The notes beneath the pieces were generated by a model. That model ran no database searches. It worked only from the letters and a program-made list of their open reading frames with translations, and was not told the DNA's origin. 64,000 nucleotides of DNA from Isoetes taiwanensis (lineage: Eukaryota > Streptophyta > Lycopodiopsida > Isoetales > Isoetaceae), in contig JAJEKV010000141.1 in the NCBI GenBank assembly GCA_021234155.1, positions 1,122,356 to 1,186,355 of the forward strand. The letters are read 5' to 3'. The position numbers and the translations under genes are program-made. Positions 10,330 to 21,575 of this stretch are shown here, one piece after another; the first letter of the stretch is position 1, and every line of letters starts with the position of its first letter.

Positions 10330-12031
10330 TTACTCCGGGAACAAAAGACACCTTCTTCTGCTGCTGCTGCTTCCCCTTTTTCTTCTTCAACCCACCATAG
10401 GAGGGGTTTGTGACACCTTCCTCCTCTCCATAAGCCACATCAAGGGCCTGTTCTTTGCTGGAAACCATAGCTGCCACCTCATTTACCTCCTTAACAGAGG
10501 CGTGGGCATCTCCACACACTATATCTGCCTTCTCACCAACTCCATCCGCAACTGGAGGGAGGGCTTCAATTGGTATTTCTAGTATCTCCAAATCTGCTGC
10601 CTTGTGTTTGTAGGGTTCAGAATTAGAGTCTGCCACTCCATTGTGCATGAGTTTATCAGAGGTTAAGACCTCCATCTGAGCTGACGAGACTGACTGGATG
10701 GTGGACGAAACTGACTGGATGGTGGCCACCACTAGCTTAGGAATAGTTGATGCTGACTGTATATTTGGAGCTGGCTGAGTGGTGGTCAATGCTGACTTGG
10801 AATCAGTCAGCGCTGACTGGGTGGTCCCTATCAGATCCAAGATTGGTTGGAGACGTGTCACCTCTCCATTGGGTAGTAGGTCTATGTCTGGACCAGGGAG
10901 AGCAGAGACCACAGGAGGCAATTTTGGAGCATTGCTTTCAAGTATCACAGGTCTCTTTCGAGATCCCTCTACTGCTGCACCAAAACAGTTGCCATCATCA
11001 CATTCTTCTACAACAATTTGACCACTTGGATTAAGGACCAGATTCGCAGGGACTTCATTAGGCTGCTCCTCCTGCAAGTTGTTCTTGGTACCAGAACATT
11101 CTCCAACATAACAATTTGTGTCAGCATCTCTTATAGATAAAGCAAAACCACCTCGGTCTCTCCGAGCATTAAAAAAATCTTTTCCTTTGCCTTTGGCAGA
11201 TCCAGAAACTAGAATAAAGCCATCCTTATCCATACCAGCCGCTCCTTTATCTTTGGAGGCCGTTAAATCAGGTACAAACTGTTGTGGCTCTCCTGGGACA
11301 ACACAAATAACAGAGGCATGGACCATTGCCCCACACATAGTACAAGGAGGAGGCAGACCCGAAGTCAAGAGCTTAAACATAATTCTTTTCCCTTTATAGC
11401 CTATAAAAGCAACATGCTCCGGGATGGCCTTGAGAATATCCATGGATATGCAGATCTTGGGGGCCTCGTTATTACTCGTACCCATTGAAATGTATTCACC
11501 AAGAGAGGCTGCAATTAATTTGAAGGCCTTCTCTGTCCAGTATTCAGATCTGAGGTTACTGAGGGAGACCCAAACAGGATAGTATAGAGCATCTGGATTA
11601 AAGGGATCAAACTCCTCACGCCACCTTTGAACAAGAAACTGACCATTCATAGTTGATATCACACCTTTTTTAAAGAGAACATTTGCATCACCCTCTGTAG
11701 CAGCAATTATAATGAAGTATAGATTACCAAGCCAGAAAAGCCTTGGTGGAAACCTTGCTCTACACACTCGTTCCAACACCTTAGTGATCTCTTGGAGGGT
11801 TGGGTTACCCCTTATGATCTTACCAATGAGGCCAAGTTTGTCAAGACGACGTATGCGGTCTGCTACCTCAGGAATATGCAAGGAGATACAGCCATCTTCA
11901 TGGTCAACTTGGGGCCCCTCAAGGTCGGACACACATGGAATAGTCTTCAGCTCTCCATCTATTGGGTGAGAATCCGCCATCAGCATCAATATAGCTCTAA
12001 CCAGTATGGATTTTCTAGCCAAGAAGGGCAA
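10268..12031 (-). CDS. LINE ORF1: DUF4283-like RNA-binding protein with CCHC knuckle
   Basis: The 587-residue protein is the nucleic-acid chaperone type ORF1 of plant L1 elements. The N-terminal third matches the DUF4283 pattern: a hydrophobic LYFIIIAATEGDANVLF, then MNGQFLVQRWREEFDPFNPD, then PVWVSLSNLRSEYWTEKAF. It is followed by a single zinc knuckle CTMCGAMVHASVIC (C-x2-C-x4-H-x4-C, about residue 237). The C-terminal half is low-complexity, with SALT/TQPA and STIQSVSS repeats, and ends in a basic KKKKGKQQQQKK tract. Met at 12031 is the first in frame. Met at 11980 (MADSHPIDGE) is an alternative start. The end overlaps the middle ORF by 62 nt. Confidence 0.85.
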   Translation of the reverse strand: MPFLARKSILVRAILMLMADSHPIDGELKTIPCVSDLEGPQVDHEDGCISLHIPEVADRIRRLDKLGLIGKIIRGNPTLQEITKVLERVCRARFPPRLFWLGNLYFIIIAATEGDANVLFKKGVISTMNGQFLVQRWREEFDPFNPDALYYPVWVSLSNLRSEYWTEKAFKLIAASLGEYISMGTSNNEAPKICISMDILKAIPEHVAFIGYKGKRIMFKLLTSGLPPPCTMCGAMVHASVICVVPGEPQQFVPDLTASKDKGAAGMDKDGFILVSGSAKGKGKDFFNARRDRGGFALSIRDADTNCYVGECSGTKNNLQEEQPNEVPANLVLNPSGQIVVEECDDGNCFGAAVEGSRKRPVILESNAPKLPPVVSALPGPDIDLLPNGEVTRLQPILDLIGTTQSALTDSKSALTTTQPAPNIQSASTIPKLVVATIQSVSSTIQSVSSAQMEVLTSDKLMHNGVADSNSEPYKHKAADLEILEIPIEALPPVADGVGEKADIVCGDAHASVKEVNEVAAMVSSKEQALDVAYGEEEGVTNPSYGGLKKKKGKQQQQKKVSFVPGVIAKILHDHSLSETNHKGKKA

Positions 12032-13318
12032 ACCACCAGAGCTTGAGATGGTAGTACTGATGGGTCAGCAAAAAGCAAAAATCTAATGGTACGTCTAACA
12101 ACTGCAGGATCACCTTGAATCAACAGACCACCTAGGCAGTGAAACTGATCTGGGAAGAGAGACCTTCTATCTAAAATTGTTGCCCAAAGCTCATCAACTG
12201 GTCCCTCAATCCAACCCCACCACAGGTAAACACCGTTGGTTAGGATGACCGAGCGAAAAATGGAGACAGCACGACTAACAGAGTTGGCAGTAGAAAGATA
12301 TGATATCTGGCTAGAGGCAGAGGATATGAACTCACTAGAAGGCATTACCTCATGCACGATATATCTCAACAGATACCATTTCATTCAAAGAGTGACAGAA
12401 AACCATGAACAGAGCTGTTACGGGTCGATCTTCTCCAAGATAAGCAATTTTTAATTCAGAAGCAGTGGCCTGTTGATCCAAGGAAATAGAAGACTGGACA
12501 CCAGTGAAGTAGAGATCCGGAAAGATATGCTCATCAACTAGCATACCCCAAAGCTCACAAGAGGAGCCTTGAAGCCAGCCACAGCAAACCTCGTTCCCAG
12601 CAAAGATCACAACAAAATATCTACTAAACTCTGATACTGGAGAGGGAGAAGAGACTAAGTAATGGGATGGAGACGAAGCTGAACTAGAGCACAAGAGAGC
12701 CGAAGGCAAAGGAAGTCCCATAGAACAAAGAGGAAGATGAAAATAAACGGTCCATCACTTGAGGATTTATAGCAGGAATTGGAATGATTAGGAGGGCCTG
12801 AATCCACAGAAACCAAAAAGAAATCCACAGGAATGGATTGCAAATCTATAGGTTCGTAGGCATGGACCAGAGAAAGAACGGCGCCCAGAAGGATCAAAAA
12901 GAACCTTTTGCCAAAGAAAAAGGGGAACCTGAACCTATTTTGGAGAAGAAAAGGCGTGAGAAAAAAAGCAAGATCAGTCAAAAGAAGGCCAGGGAAAGCC
13001 AGATAGGAAGCAGGACGCAACAACGACTGCTGCAACTGCTACTGTCACTGCCGGATCCTCTGGGACTGCCTTCTTCAATCAAATCACAGCAGCCATGGCC
13101 TGCAGGCTCTGTAAATAGAACTCTGATAAACTCGGTTCTGCATCCCCCCTACCGGGGGGATCTTCACTCCCACTAAACACTTCAGCAGCTCTTAACCTAC
13201 GGATTCCGGAAACACAGGTTTTTGCCCCATCGGCCAGTTCCAGTTTAGCTTTTCTTTCTCCTCTCACTAGCGCCTAGGTGAGCGCCTTTCTGACAAATTA
13301 TCGGTGTGGCTCTACTGT
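12032..13318 (-). other. Presumed 5' region of the L1-type element
   Basis: No ORF of the ORF1/ORF2 families lies here. On the minus strand two open frames (11986-12384 and 12350-12721) give peptides with partly parallel patterns (WWGWIEGPVDELWATIL against CCGWLQGSSCELWGML), suggesting an ancient internal duplication in the leader. The region is more GC-rich than its right flank. Where the element ends is unclear. Confidence 0.4.
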
Positions 13319-14446
13319 TTTTTTTTTTTTTTTTTGGATTTATCTGCTAGGTGTTTGCATATATGAAACATGCCAAAACCATGCAAAGACTTAAAGAAAA
13401 AGGTAAACATGCACGACCGTTGAATGTTTGTTAGTTCATACTTTGGTGGTTGATACAAAAAGAAAGAAAGAAAAACATAATTGCACTATCCAGTTCAAGT
13501 TTATAAGAAAATACAAGAGGGCTGACAGTGTTGTTTCTATACGGGTATGATACCTTTCAAGTACTTCACACGCCGTACTAGGGGTACGGTGCATAGAATT
13601 GGATGCATTGTTTTTGTGTCAAATTTTGGTGATTTTCAACACGAGTATAGTAAGTTATTTATAAGTATGGTATGTATTTTATACGTATTTTATATAACTG
13701 TAAGTATTTTATAAGTATTTTATAGGTATGGTAACAACTCCTTTTAACGTACAAGTTTTTTTTTTTCGGTACATTAAAAACTCAGAGGTACATTACGAGG
13801 TACGATACATAGAATAATTACAATACCATACATGTACGATAAGTACGTAATAACACTGGCATCCACAGTCTACTATTTAGAAGCAAAGAATGTAAGCTTG
13901 CATAAATGGGAGCATGATCTTGATGCATGAAACCTAGTAGTAGTAATACTATACATGTCCATTATATACGCAGAATAGGTAAAGCTGAATATTTTCATTT
14001 TCTTTGTCATTTTGAAGGAATGAAGGATTTCAAATGCATAGCCTTTATTGGATGAGGATAATCACTCCAGTTGTATACACTAGAACCTATTTCTTGCTGA
14101 AACTCTAGCATAATAGGCTGATAAAAAGGAGTTGTAGCTAAAGTGGCCGACAAGCCAAATTCTTTTGAAAAAGACCGAAGATTAGGTCAACATCTGCCTC
14201 ACTGGCATGAGCTGAGGCATTGTACCATTGCCTTTAAGAAGGAGCAGCCATGCTGAGGCGCTAGTTGTTGTCACAAGATGGTGCTTGAAGCGACCTTGGG
14301 AGCAAAAAACTTGGTTTGCAGTTGAGAGGTGAACTTATGAAGTAATAATAAGGGCATGCCTCTATTTATAGGCAAACTCTAACTTTTAGGATTTTAGAGT
14401 TGGGAAAACATAGGCCATTTTGGGGCAGACTTTGATACTAGCAAGT
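13319..14446. other. AT-rich spacer with T-run and degenerate TATTTTATA/GTAC repeats
   Basis: There is no gene. A run of about 18 T starts at 13319. From about 13640 to 13745 variants of TAAGTATTTTATA recur five or more times, and GTACG/CGTAC words recur to 13860. Confidence 0.5.
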
Positions 14447-15105
14447 AATTTGATGCATGCATTGCATGCTTTCTCTGGTTGGGAGATCGCTATATTAGGC
14501 GAGGTTCTTCGTCAACGTCTCATCGGCGCTTCCTCGTCTCTCTCAGCAGTACCTTATTCTCTATTCTTTGAAACCCACCCTCCCCCCTTAATTGTTTAAT
14601 GTATTTGTCGCCTAGCACGCATGACCAGCCCCTCTATTGAAGAGGTTTTTCTTTTGTTGTCGCGTGGCACGCGTGATCAGCCCCTCCACTTTGGGAGGTT
14701 TGTTTTTTCACATTTGTTCTACTGTTGGTGATGTGCAGGTACAGGTTGGCACGCAGCAGCAGCTTCGACTTCTCCATTCGTGAGTTTTTTTGGAGCGATT
14801 TCTCAGTTGTATATTTGTCCAATCCCTTTGCCGAAGGCTTGTCGCTAGGGTTTTTCCTCAAAAACCTGGAGGGGGGGTTAATCCCAAGTGATAAGCTTTT
14901 GGCAGGTACATAAACCAAACATCTATTAGCATTGTATTTTATGGGGTCCAAGTTGTATAACTGGACATTCCTTTTGTTTTTTTTTTATGGGTAGTTCGCA
15001 TGTGTACGGCTATTCACTATCCACCATTGTAGAAAATCTGCTGAGATGAATGAGAAGCCTATCAGGAGGTTTTTGTCGTTTTCATGCGAGCCCCATTCTA
15101 GAATA
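14447..15105 (+). repeat. Dispersed repeat, copy 1
   Basis: The stretch 14447-14584 (starting near GCATGCTTTCTCTGGTT) is about 90% identical to 16363-16491. A second shared block, AGGTTTTTGTCGTTTTCATG at 15069-15105, matches 16646-16683 in the same order. Between them lie two tandem copies of a TAGCACGCATGACCAGCCCC unit (about 14608 and 14660). The family is unknown. Confidence 0.6.
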
Positions 15106-15107
15106 AG

Positions 15108-15165
15108 TAATTATTAAAATAGAATAGAATAGAATAGTATTTTAAAGTCCCAGGAGATCACTGAT
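15108..15165 (-). mobile_element. Diverged 3' end of the (TCTAT)n-tailed LINE family
   Basis: On the minus strand the text runs GATCTCCTGGGACTTTAAAA followed by a (CTATT)n tail, a diverged form of the GGTCTCCGTGGACG(A/T)TAAAAA end seen in the other copies. Confidence 0.5.
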
Positions 15166-15360
15166 TTATTAGAGATCACTTGTATATTAAGACTTACATA
15201 TCGGTTTAATACACAAATTTTGACACCATGTATAAACTTTTTGAAGTAATATGCGGATGCATATTTGTGAAGTAAATTCCTTGCCACGAGTAATTAAGGT
15301 TAGCATGCTTGATGGCTTATTAAAATGTAGAATTCTCGTGAAGATAAAGTCTACTACTCA

Positions 15361-15625
15361 TAGAGTGCGCTAAGGCCCCTACCAATTTGACTAGTCAGCT
15401 CCCATGCATACTTCAAGAGCACACTCTCTTGTTAGGGCAGGAGATGAAAATATTTTACTAATATGCAAGTGAATTTCGACTTAATTGAACGTGGGGAGCA
15501 AGAATATATCCTTCATTTTTTGTTTAGACTTCATCTTGACCCCAAAGGGATTCTAGTACCAGTGCGCCCATGCCCCTACGAATTGGATTGGTCGATCTCC
15601 CAGTGCACTTCAAGAATACTCCAAA
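15361..15625 (+). repeat. Diverged duplicate blocks about 190 bp apart
   Basis: Blocks at about 15365-15432 and 15560-15625 share TGCGC..GCCCCTAC.AATT..A.T.GTC and a CTTCAAGA end. They are old copies of one unit. No function is visible. Confidence 0.4.
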
Positions 15626-16310
15626 CTTTGACCTTCCATAACTTGACCTTAACTGCTTCAAATCACCTGAAATTTGTTGTAATAGGATCGTTAGAGAGTC
15701 TATACCTATTTATGATCTACTTTGAGCCTAAGTTATTTCTGTCTTCATATTTCATATTTTGCCACCATGGAGGAGGTTACAACTTTGTTATAGCAGGTCC
15801 AATAAATTGTTCAAGTATATCAGCTGTTGCACTTAGACAATGAGGAGCTCCAAGGATGGATAGCCTTTCATGAACCAGCTTCTAAGTATAGGTTGAGGCC
15901 CTCAAACTTTAAGATTAGCTTGCCCGAGAAATTAGATGGCACTTGGTCCAAGCTTCATAGTTTTTTTGAATCAAATTCGGTTGTGATTCAGCCCCCTCCC
16001 CCTCCCTCATAGATACTCTACGAGCTAAGAACATGTTGGGCTAGTAGATTCTCACTTCATAGGCCCATCTTTAAGTTGGTTTGCTCATTTGCTAGAGTGG
16101 GGGGCCACAGAGTTGCAGGACTTTGCTGCTTCCACGCAGCAAGGGTATTACTGTCCGGGTCAAATATATGATGGAAGGCATGCTAGTGATACGTCCTATA
16201 CAATGCTGCCACTGTGGTACAATGTAAATGTTGCTACATCTAGCTCATAAATCTAAAAAAATGGATGAAAAAATTAAAACAGTCATTACCTGCAGGTGCG
16301 AACAAGGATC

Positions 16311-16737
16311 ACATCGATTCGAGCCATCGAATCGAGATTCTAGAGGGGGCGAGCATGCATGTCTCGCATGCATGCGTTGCACGCTTTCTCTGGTTAGGAG
16401 ATCGCTGTATTAGGCGAGGTTCTTCATCAATGTCTCATCGGCGCTTCCTCGTCTCCCTCAGCAGTATATTGTTCTCTATTTTTTGAAACCATGCAAGGGA
16501 GGGGCTCCCCCCTTCTTGGATTGACCAATTTGGTGTTTCTTTCCATGCCATGGCATGTTCCTTTCGGCCTTACCTCTTCTTTGGCCATAATCCTTTGACC
16601 TTCGCCCTCGATCCCCTTTTGATAAGGGAATTCTCTTCTATTTGAGAGGTTTTTCTCGTTTTCAAGCGAGCCCCACTCTAGAGTCCCATCGATTCGAGCC
16701 ATCGGATCGAGATTCTAGAGGGGGTGAGCATGCATGG
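16311..16737 (+). repeat. Dispersed repeat, copy 2, flanked by 51-bp direct repeats
   Basis: Copy 2 of the 14.4-kb repeat (16363-16683) is bracketed by two near-identical 51-bp direct repeats (about 16312-16362 and 16683-16737). Each contains ATCGATTCGAGCCATCG, GATTCTAGAGGGGG and GAGCATGCATG. The arrangement resembles a tiny element with short terminal direct repeats, or a nested duplication. Confidence 0.6.
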
Positions 16738-17039
16738 AAGGTACCGCAGGACAAGAAGACGGCATAGCACTGTATAAGCGACAACGTCCAAGGCATGTGA
16801 TTTAGGGGATAGGATGCATTGGATAATGCCATTGAAGGGGTGCAAGACCATTCTCTTTTCGAAGAAAGTGGATGCACAATCTTATGATTGAACATACCTG
16901 CATCTTAGGGGCAAATTGACGTCAAATTAATTGACCTCGCCATCATAGGCAAGTTCCACTAAGGCAGTCTCAATTGCAATTTAACAAAATTCAGATATAA
17001 AGTGAAGTTGGACGAGAAATTTGTTTGAGATTGTTGAGT

Positions 17040-17169
17040 TTTGTAACTTTTATGCGCTGGCTATCTATATCCCCAAAGCATACCTTAAGCTCAGTAGTCT
17101 CTTGGTTGGGTCCCATAGGCTAATTGGTCTCCGTGGACGATAAAAACTCTATTCTATTCTATTCTATTC
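17040..17169 (+). mobile_element. 3' end of the (TCTAT)n-tailed LINE family
   Basis: The sequence GGGTCCCATAGGCTAATTGG, then TCTCCGTGGACGATAAAAAC, then four TCTAT-type pentamers, matches the end of the copy at 29941 almost exactly. No coding part is attached, so the copy is strongly 5'-truncated. Confidence 0.8.
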
Positions 17170-18307
17170 ATAACTGAAACATTGAAGTGGTCCTGATATT
17201 CTTGTTGTGCTTGTAATAGTATGAACTTCAGGTTCATCATCTATATTTTGTGGAACAAGTCCAGCAATAATTATTACATTGATGCACACCCATGTCTTTG
17301 TACTTCCATATTTTTGTTGCATGGTCTTATTGTATGTACTATCAGTGAATGGGCGCAAGACCCACAACAATTGTTAGTGTGGTGTCCGTCTTGTGCCTTG
17401 TGCATGGACATTTTGCCTTGTGCGTGTGGTACATGGTCATTTGTTTTGTCGTCTTATTATTTTGCTTGCATCCTTCTTGTGATATAATGTCCCTTTAAGT
17501 AGTACATTGTTTTCTTGTTGGAGAAGAGAGGAAAGGGTCATCTTTAGCATTTAATTGGTCAACACTACAATTTGCTAAACAGTACGAAGATTAAGCAAAG
17601 AGCTTCAATCTAACCCTCTTATGGCTCATCCAAAAAGCACTAATAAAATAAGATAAGCACTAGAGCAAGATGGACTAATTACTAATTAAGCAAATTCAAG
17701 CTTGCCTTCCATTATGTGCAAAATGCAGCTACAAATGTTAGTATCTTGCATCAAAAACAAATAGTTCCAACAACTTGTGGTGAATGTAGAGGACTCAAAA
17801 GGATCCTTATGAGTGCAATGGTAAGTCCTTGCAAAGAGAGAGAATGAAGCTAATTTCAAAGAAATGCAGTTTATAATGAAGCTGCTTTGAATCCTTTATC
17901 TCTGAGGTATAGGTTTATCAATTTTCAATTAAAAGGGAAAATTTAATAATTTTCTATTTGAAGATTTTCAAATAGTTCCTCTACTATTTTACAGTTTCTA
18001 CAAATTTTACACTCTTTTGACGCATAGCTTCTTCAAGTTTCTTAAAAAAAAACTATATGCAATTGATAATGTCAAGAATATTCAGCCAAATATATATATT
18101 CAAGCTGTAAAATGTTTCCAGATTAGAAGTCAATAAATATTATCAATCTACTGCATGAGCCAGTCAATGACATATGCCAAAATAGCCTTTGGCTTTGTGG
18201 TGACTCTCAACAACGTTGTGGTGAAGTTATCCTTTTAACTTGCTTCTCCACATGGTAAAATTGTTTAACTTGCTAACTTGCAATGTAGAGGCTGTTCCTT
18301 CAGATAC
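17170..18307. other. 3' flank of the APS reductase gene
   Basis: There is no gene. The stretch is AT-rich and likely includes the APS reductase 3' UTR in its last few hundred bases. No unambiguous poly(A) signal was assigned. Confidence 0.45.
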
Positions 18308-21200
18308 TCAAATGGAAGGACGTGTTCCATGCAGGGCCCGCACAAATGATACAAAGGATTCCACATCGCGTCGTTCAGATGGGTACTTAATTACTTTGTT
18401 GCTACTTTTGGGAAGAAACAAAATAGTGGGAAATGTTTTCAGCTGTAGCTTTTCTTGGGCAAATTCCTTTTCTGCACCATCAGCCCGAAACTTGCCAACC
18501 TGATTAGCAACATAAACAATACATAGACTGTTATGCTATGGAACTTGATTGAACACGATTAGCAGAAAACTCTTACAAGAACATCAGATGCATGTAGCTG
18601 TTTGGCAACCTCGTTAAAAGCTGTATCCATTGCCTGCCCAGAAACAGAGGGGAAAGGTAATCAGCTAAAGCAGACATCTTTTAGCCAAGCACATGAAATA
18701 TGATTCATGATTGCTTGATGTATACCTGACAATATGGGCACCAAGGAGCATAAAGAACTATTAGTGCAGCTTGTTCTCGCCCCTCTGAAAATGCTAAGCT
18801 CTCAATAGCACTCCGGTCCAATTTTACTACACTCTCACCATTGAACAGGTCTGCAACAGCACTTAATCCATCCTTGCCATCATCCTCTTGCTTAGTAACA
18901 TTTCCCTAGATCAGAAGGGCAACTTTAATTTCCAAGGTCCAATACCAATTTCAAAAGAATTTCCCTAGTTTTATGTATAAAGATCGAAGCAAACAGATGA
19001 CCTTATGAAGTCCACATTCCTTTGCAGCAGCATCCTCCCACCACCACCGACCTTCTCGTTCATGCTGCCCTGGTAACACTGGCCGTGTGCAAGGTTCACA
19101 ACCAATTGATACATAACCCTACATGCCACCACAAAAGTTTTTTGTGCAGAAGACATAGTCTCTCGAACTTAAAATCCAAGAAAATAATGCTAGGGACACC
19201 CAAAAAAGGAACTGGAAGTCTAATCATTCCAAAAAGCCAAAATATAATACACATCAATTGGGTATGTATTGATCAAGGAAATCTTTGCAAAAGGAAAGGT
19301 AAAAAAAACCTGTGAATGTAAAGTGTTGACAGGCACATCCATGGTTCTTAAAAAGTTCCATACGTCTTTTCCAGATACATTGGCTAATGGATTCCACTTA
19401 ATCAAGCTTCCAACTCCACCATCCAATCCTTCAAAGGAAGGGTCTACCTGCCAACCATCGTAAAGTAGATAGCAACTTGTGGTCTTAACATAATAGGTTT
19501 CGACTTTCCTGACTAAGTAGTTTGCATTTACCTGCACAATTGGTACATTTGCACGTGTTCCAGGGGACTGATCACGACGTTGACCAGTGATCCAAGCCCG
19601 CAAACCCTTTAAAGCTCTTTTTAAGGGTCGAACTTTCCGTACCGCACAGCATTCTTGATGTCCATCAGTATAAAATGAAAACAAACCTTTTGTACGCACC
19701 AAATCCTCTACTTCTGATGCATCTGGAAACATGTACTCAATATGAATGTTGTAACGCTGCTCAACATCTGCAAAAAGTCGATATGTCTCGGGATTAAGTC
19801 TTCCTGTGTCAAGGCTGAAAACTCGGTAGGGCCTCCCAGTTAAATGAGCATATTCAATGAGAGCAACATCTTCTGCTCCACTAATATAAGAACGCGCGTA
19901 TGGTGAAACCATAAATTAGCATAGTGTATCATATAACTAGCCTTAAGGAAAGAGCAGTAGAAGTTACCTGAAAGCTATTGCAATGTCTTGCCCAAACATT
20001 TCCAAAGCTAGATCAATAATTTTAAGGGGTGAGTCTGCAGCAAGACCCTGGGCAAGCTTCTCATAGTCCACCTTGTTCTCCAGTAATTCTGAAAGAAAAG
20101 TATAATACAGGAGAAGAATTCAGAAGCGAAATATACTTGTAAAATTCAGAAGCGAAATATACTTGTAATTGAATCTTCGTGGACACTAGAAAACGAGTAG
20201 ATTATTTTACGTCCCTTAACAAAGAAAACCACCATATGAATGAACTTTAGCTTTTCATCAACAAAGCAACATTCATACCGTTTTCATTTTCTGGTACACA
20301 TTGTATATACATAAATGGTATCAACAATTAGATGTTATGCTAAGTTGATGCCATCCAATCAGCATTACAACACCTAATTTTTTCTATATGGAAGGCCCTT
20401 ACTTACCAACAGTCTCAGTAGTTGCAGATGCTGCAGATGATAAAGAGGTTGAGTACCACATTCTGTGATGTGCCAATGGTTCTTTATGATAACCTTTTGA
20501 AGCTCCTGCATTTTGTATTTTATTCCTAGTGTCAAAGAACCCTGCATATCATTAATATGCATATCATTAGGTGAAGGCAGTCATGGTAAATATATCAAGG
20601 TATGCTATGCTAAGAAAGTAAGACAAGGTGTAAAGCCTTGAAAGGAGGAAACAAATATAATATGGACTTATTGCAGAAAGATTTTTTTTGGCAATTGCAA
20701 CTCTTAATATGGGTCTAAACTGGTCCAAGATGTGATCTTCCTGGTTCATGGTGCGCATGAGTTGAAAAATCCAATACATGCGACAAAGTCATTCAACTTT
20801 GTTCCGGTATGGGAGGACTAATCCATAATCCGAATTATAGTGATATTAATGCTCTCATTGGCATGCTTCAATCTTCTATGACAAATATGCGTGATATTCC
20901 TTCAAGCATGCACTTCGTTTCTAAATGCTGGCATGTCTTCTGTAACTTGTATGGGTAAGCTCCATCCTACACCAGACATACAGTTGTTGCTTCGAAAATC
21001 CCAGATTATAATGACAATGTCAATCATAATTTATCTGGTTATTATTGGAGATTGACACCATTAGAATAGAGAAATCGTATAAAGAACAACTAACCTGAGA
21101 AGTGGGAAGGCCGATAAGAAGCCAAATTGTTCCGGCCTGACAAAGAGGGGCGCCCACCAAAGAGCAAAAGCCCATCAACACGAACCTTACACAGAGCCAT
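18308..21200 (-). CDS. APS reductase with thioredoxin-like domain, nine exons
   Basis: The enzyme reduces adenylyl sulfate to sulfite in plastids using glutathione, the key step of sulfate assimilation. Spliced exons are 21200-21095, 20541-20407, 20088-19968, 19880-19532, 19447-19310, 19118-19002, 18905-18726, 18633-18577 and 18499-18308, all with GT-AG introns, giving 464 residues, the usual length of plant APR. Residues 1-75 look like a transit peptide. The reductase domain has [12 protein letters not shown] (121-132), LDTGRL, the iron-sulfur cysteines CC at 198-199 and GCEPC (290, 293), and the catalytic ECGLHK (Cys318). The C-terminal domain has WCPYC (378-381), the glutaredoxin-like active site. 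Intron 4 (19448-19531, 84 nt) is a multiple of three without stops, so an automatic annotation may read it as coding. Family APR proteins run VQ directly into VDP, as splicing gives here. All key residues are present, so the gene should be functional. Confidence 0.95.
20118..20168. repeat. 26-bp tandem duplication in intron 2 of APR
   Basis: ATTCAGAAGCGAAATATACT is present twice with a 26-bp period, inside the 318-bp second intron. No effect on splicing is expected. Confidence 0.85.
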
Positions 21201-21503
21201 GAAGCACGAAACAGTAGTTACCGTCCACTAAAGTCTCTGTTAGAAATGCTCAAGCGCAAGGTTCATGATGGGCACATATAACGTCCAGGTGAATAGCTTA
21301 AGGCCGCGAATTTTATATGGATTGGCTAATGAACTCGTGGGCACCACAGGCTGCATGATTACAGGGAAATTTCTTTGGAAACAACTTTTGCCTCCTCGAA
21401 CATAAGCAAAGTTTTTCTATACGGTACAATACAACATCCTATGGATGGAAACCATTAAACCATGTATGGGTGCGTGCACCAAATAGTTTGACCAGCTAAG
21501 AAT

Positions 21504-21575
21504 AATTGAATTGAATTGAGTTTTATCGTCCACAAAGACCAGCTCACCGATGGGACTCAAACAAACAAGAGGCAC
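21504..21575 (-). mobile_element. LINE 3' end with (TCAAT)n tail variant
   Basis: In minus sense, GAGTCCCATCGGTGAGCTGG then TCTTTGTGGACGATAAAACT is followed by CAATT pentamers. The end matches the (TCTAT)n family but the tail unit is TCAAT. Confidence 0.7.

Larger units (their letters stand above)
4672..13270 (-). mobile_element. Large L1-type LINE with three overlapping ORFs
   Basis: The element is on the minus strand. Its 3' end is marked by a poly(T) at 4672-4684 on the plus strand, preceded in element sense by TACTCTTACCCTC. It carries, 5' to 3', a zinc-knuckle ORF1 (10268-12031), a middle ORF (8785-10329) and an endonuclease/reverse-transcriptase ORF2 (5075-8788), then a 0.4-kb 3' UTR. 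All three frames are long and unbroken and the ORF2 catalytic motifs are intact, so the copy is young or recently active. The 5' end is uncertain: non-coding sequence continues to roughly 13.2 kb, and I found no target-site duplication matching the bases before the poly(T). Confidence 0.85.

Noticed and set aside
12838-13176. Lys/Glu-rich plus-strand frame
   Set aside because: Low-complexity frame antisense to the presumed LINE leader. No start context or homology visible.
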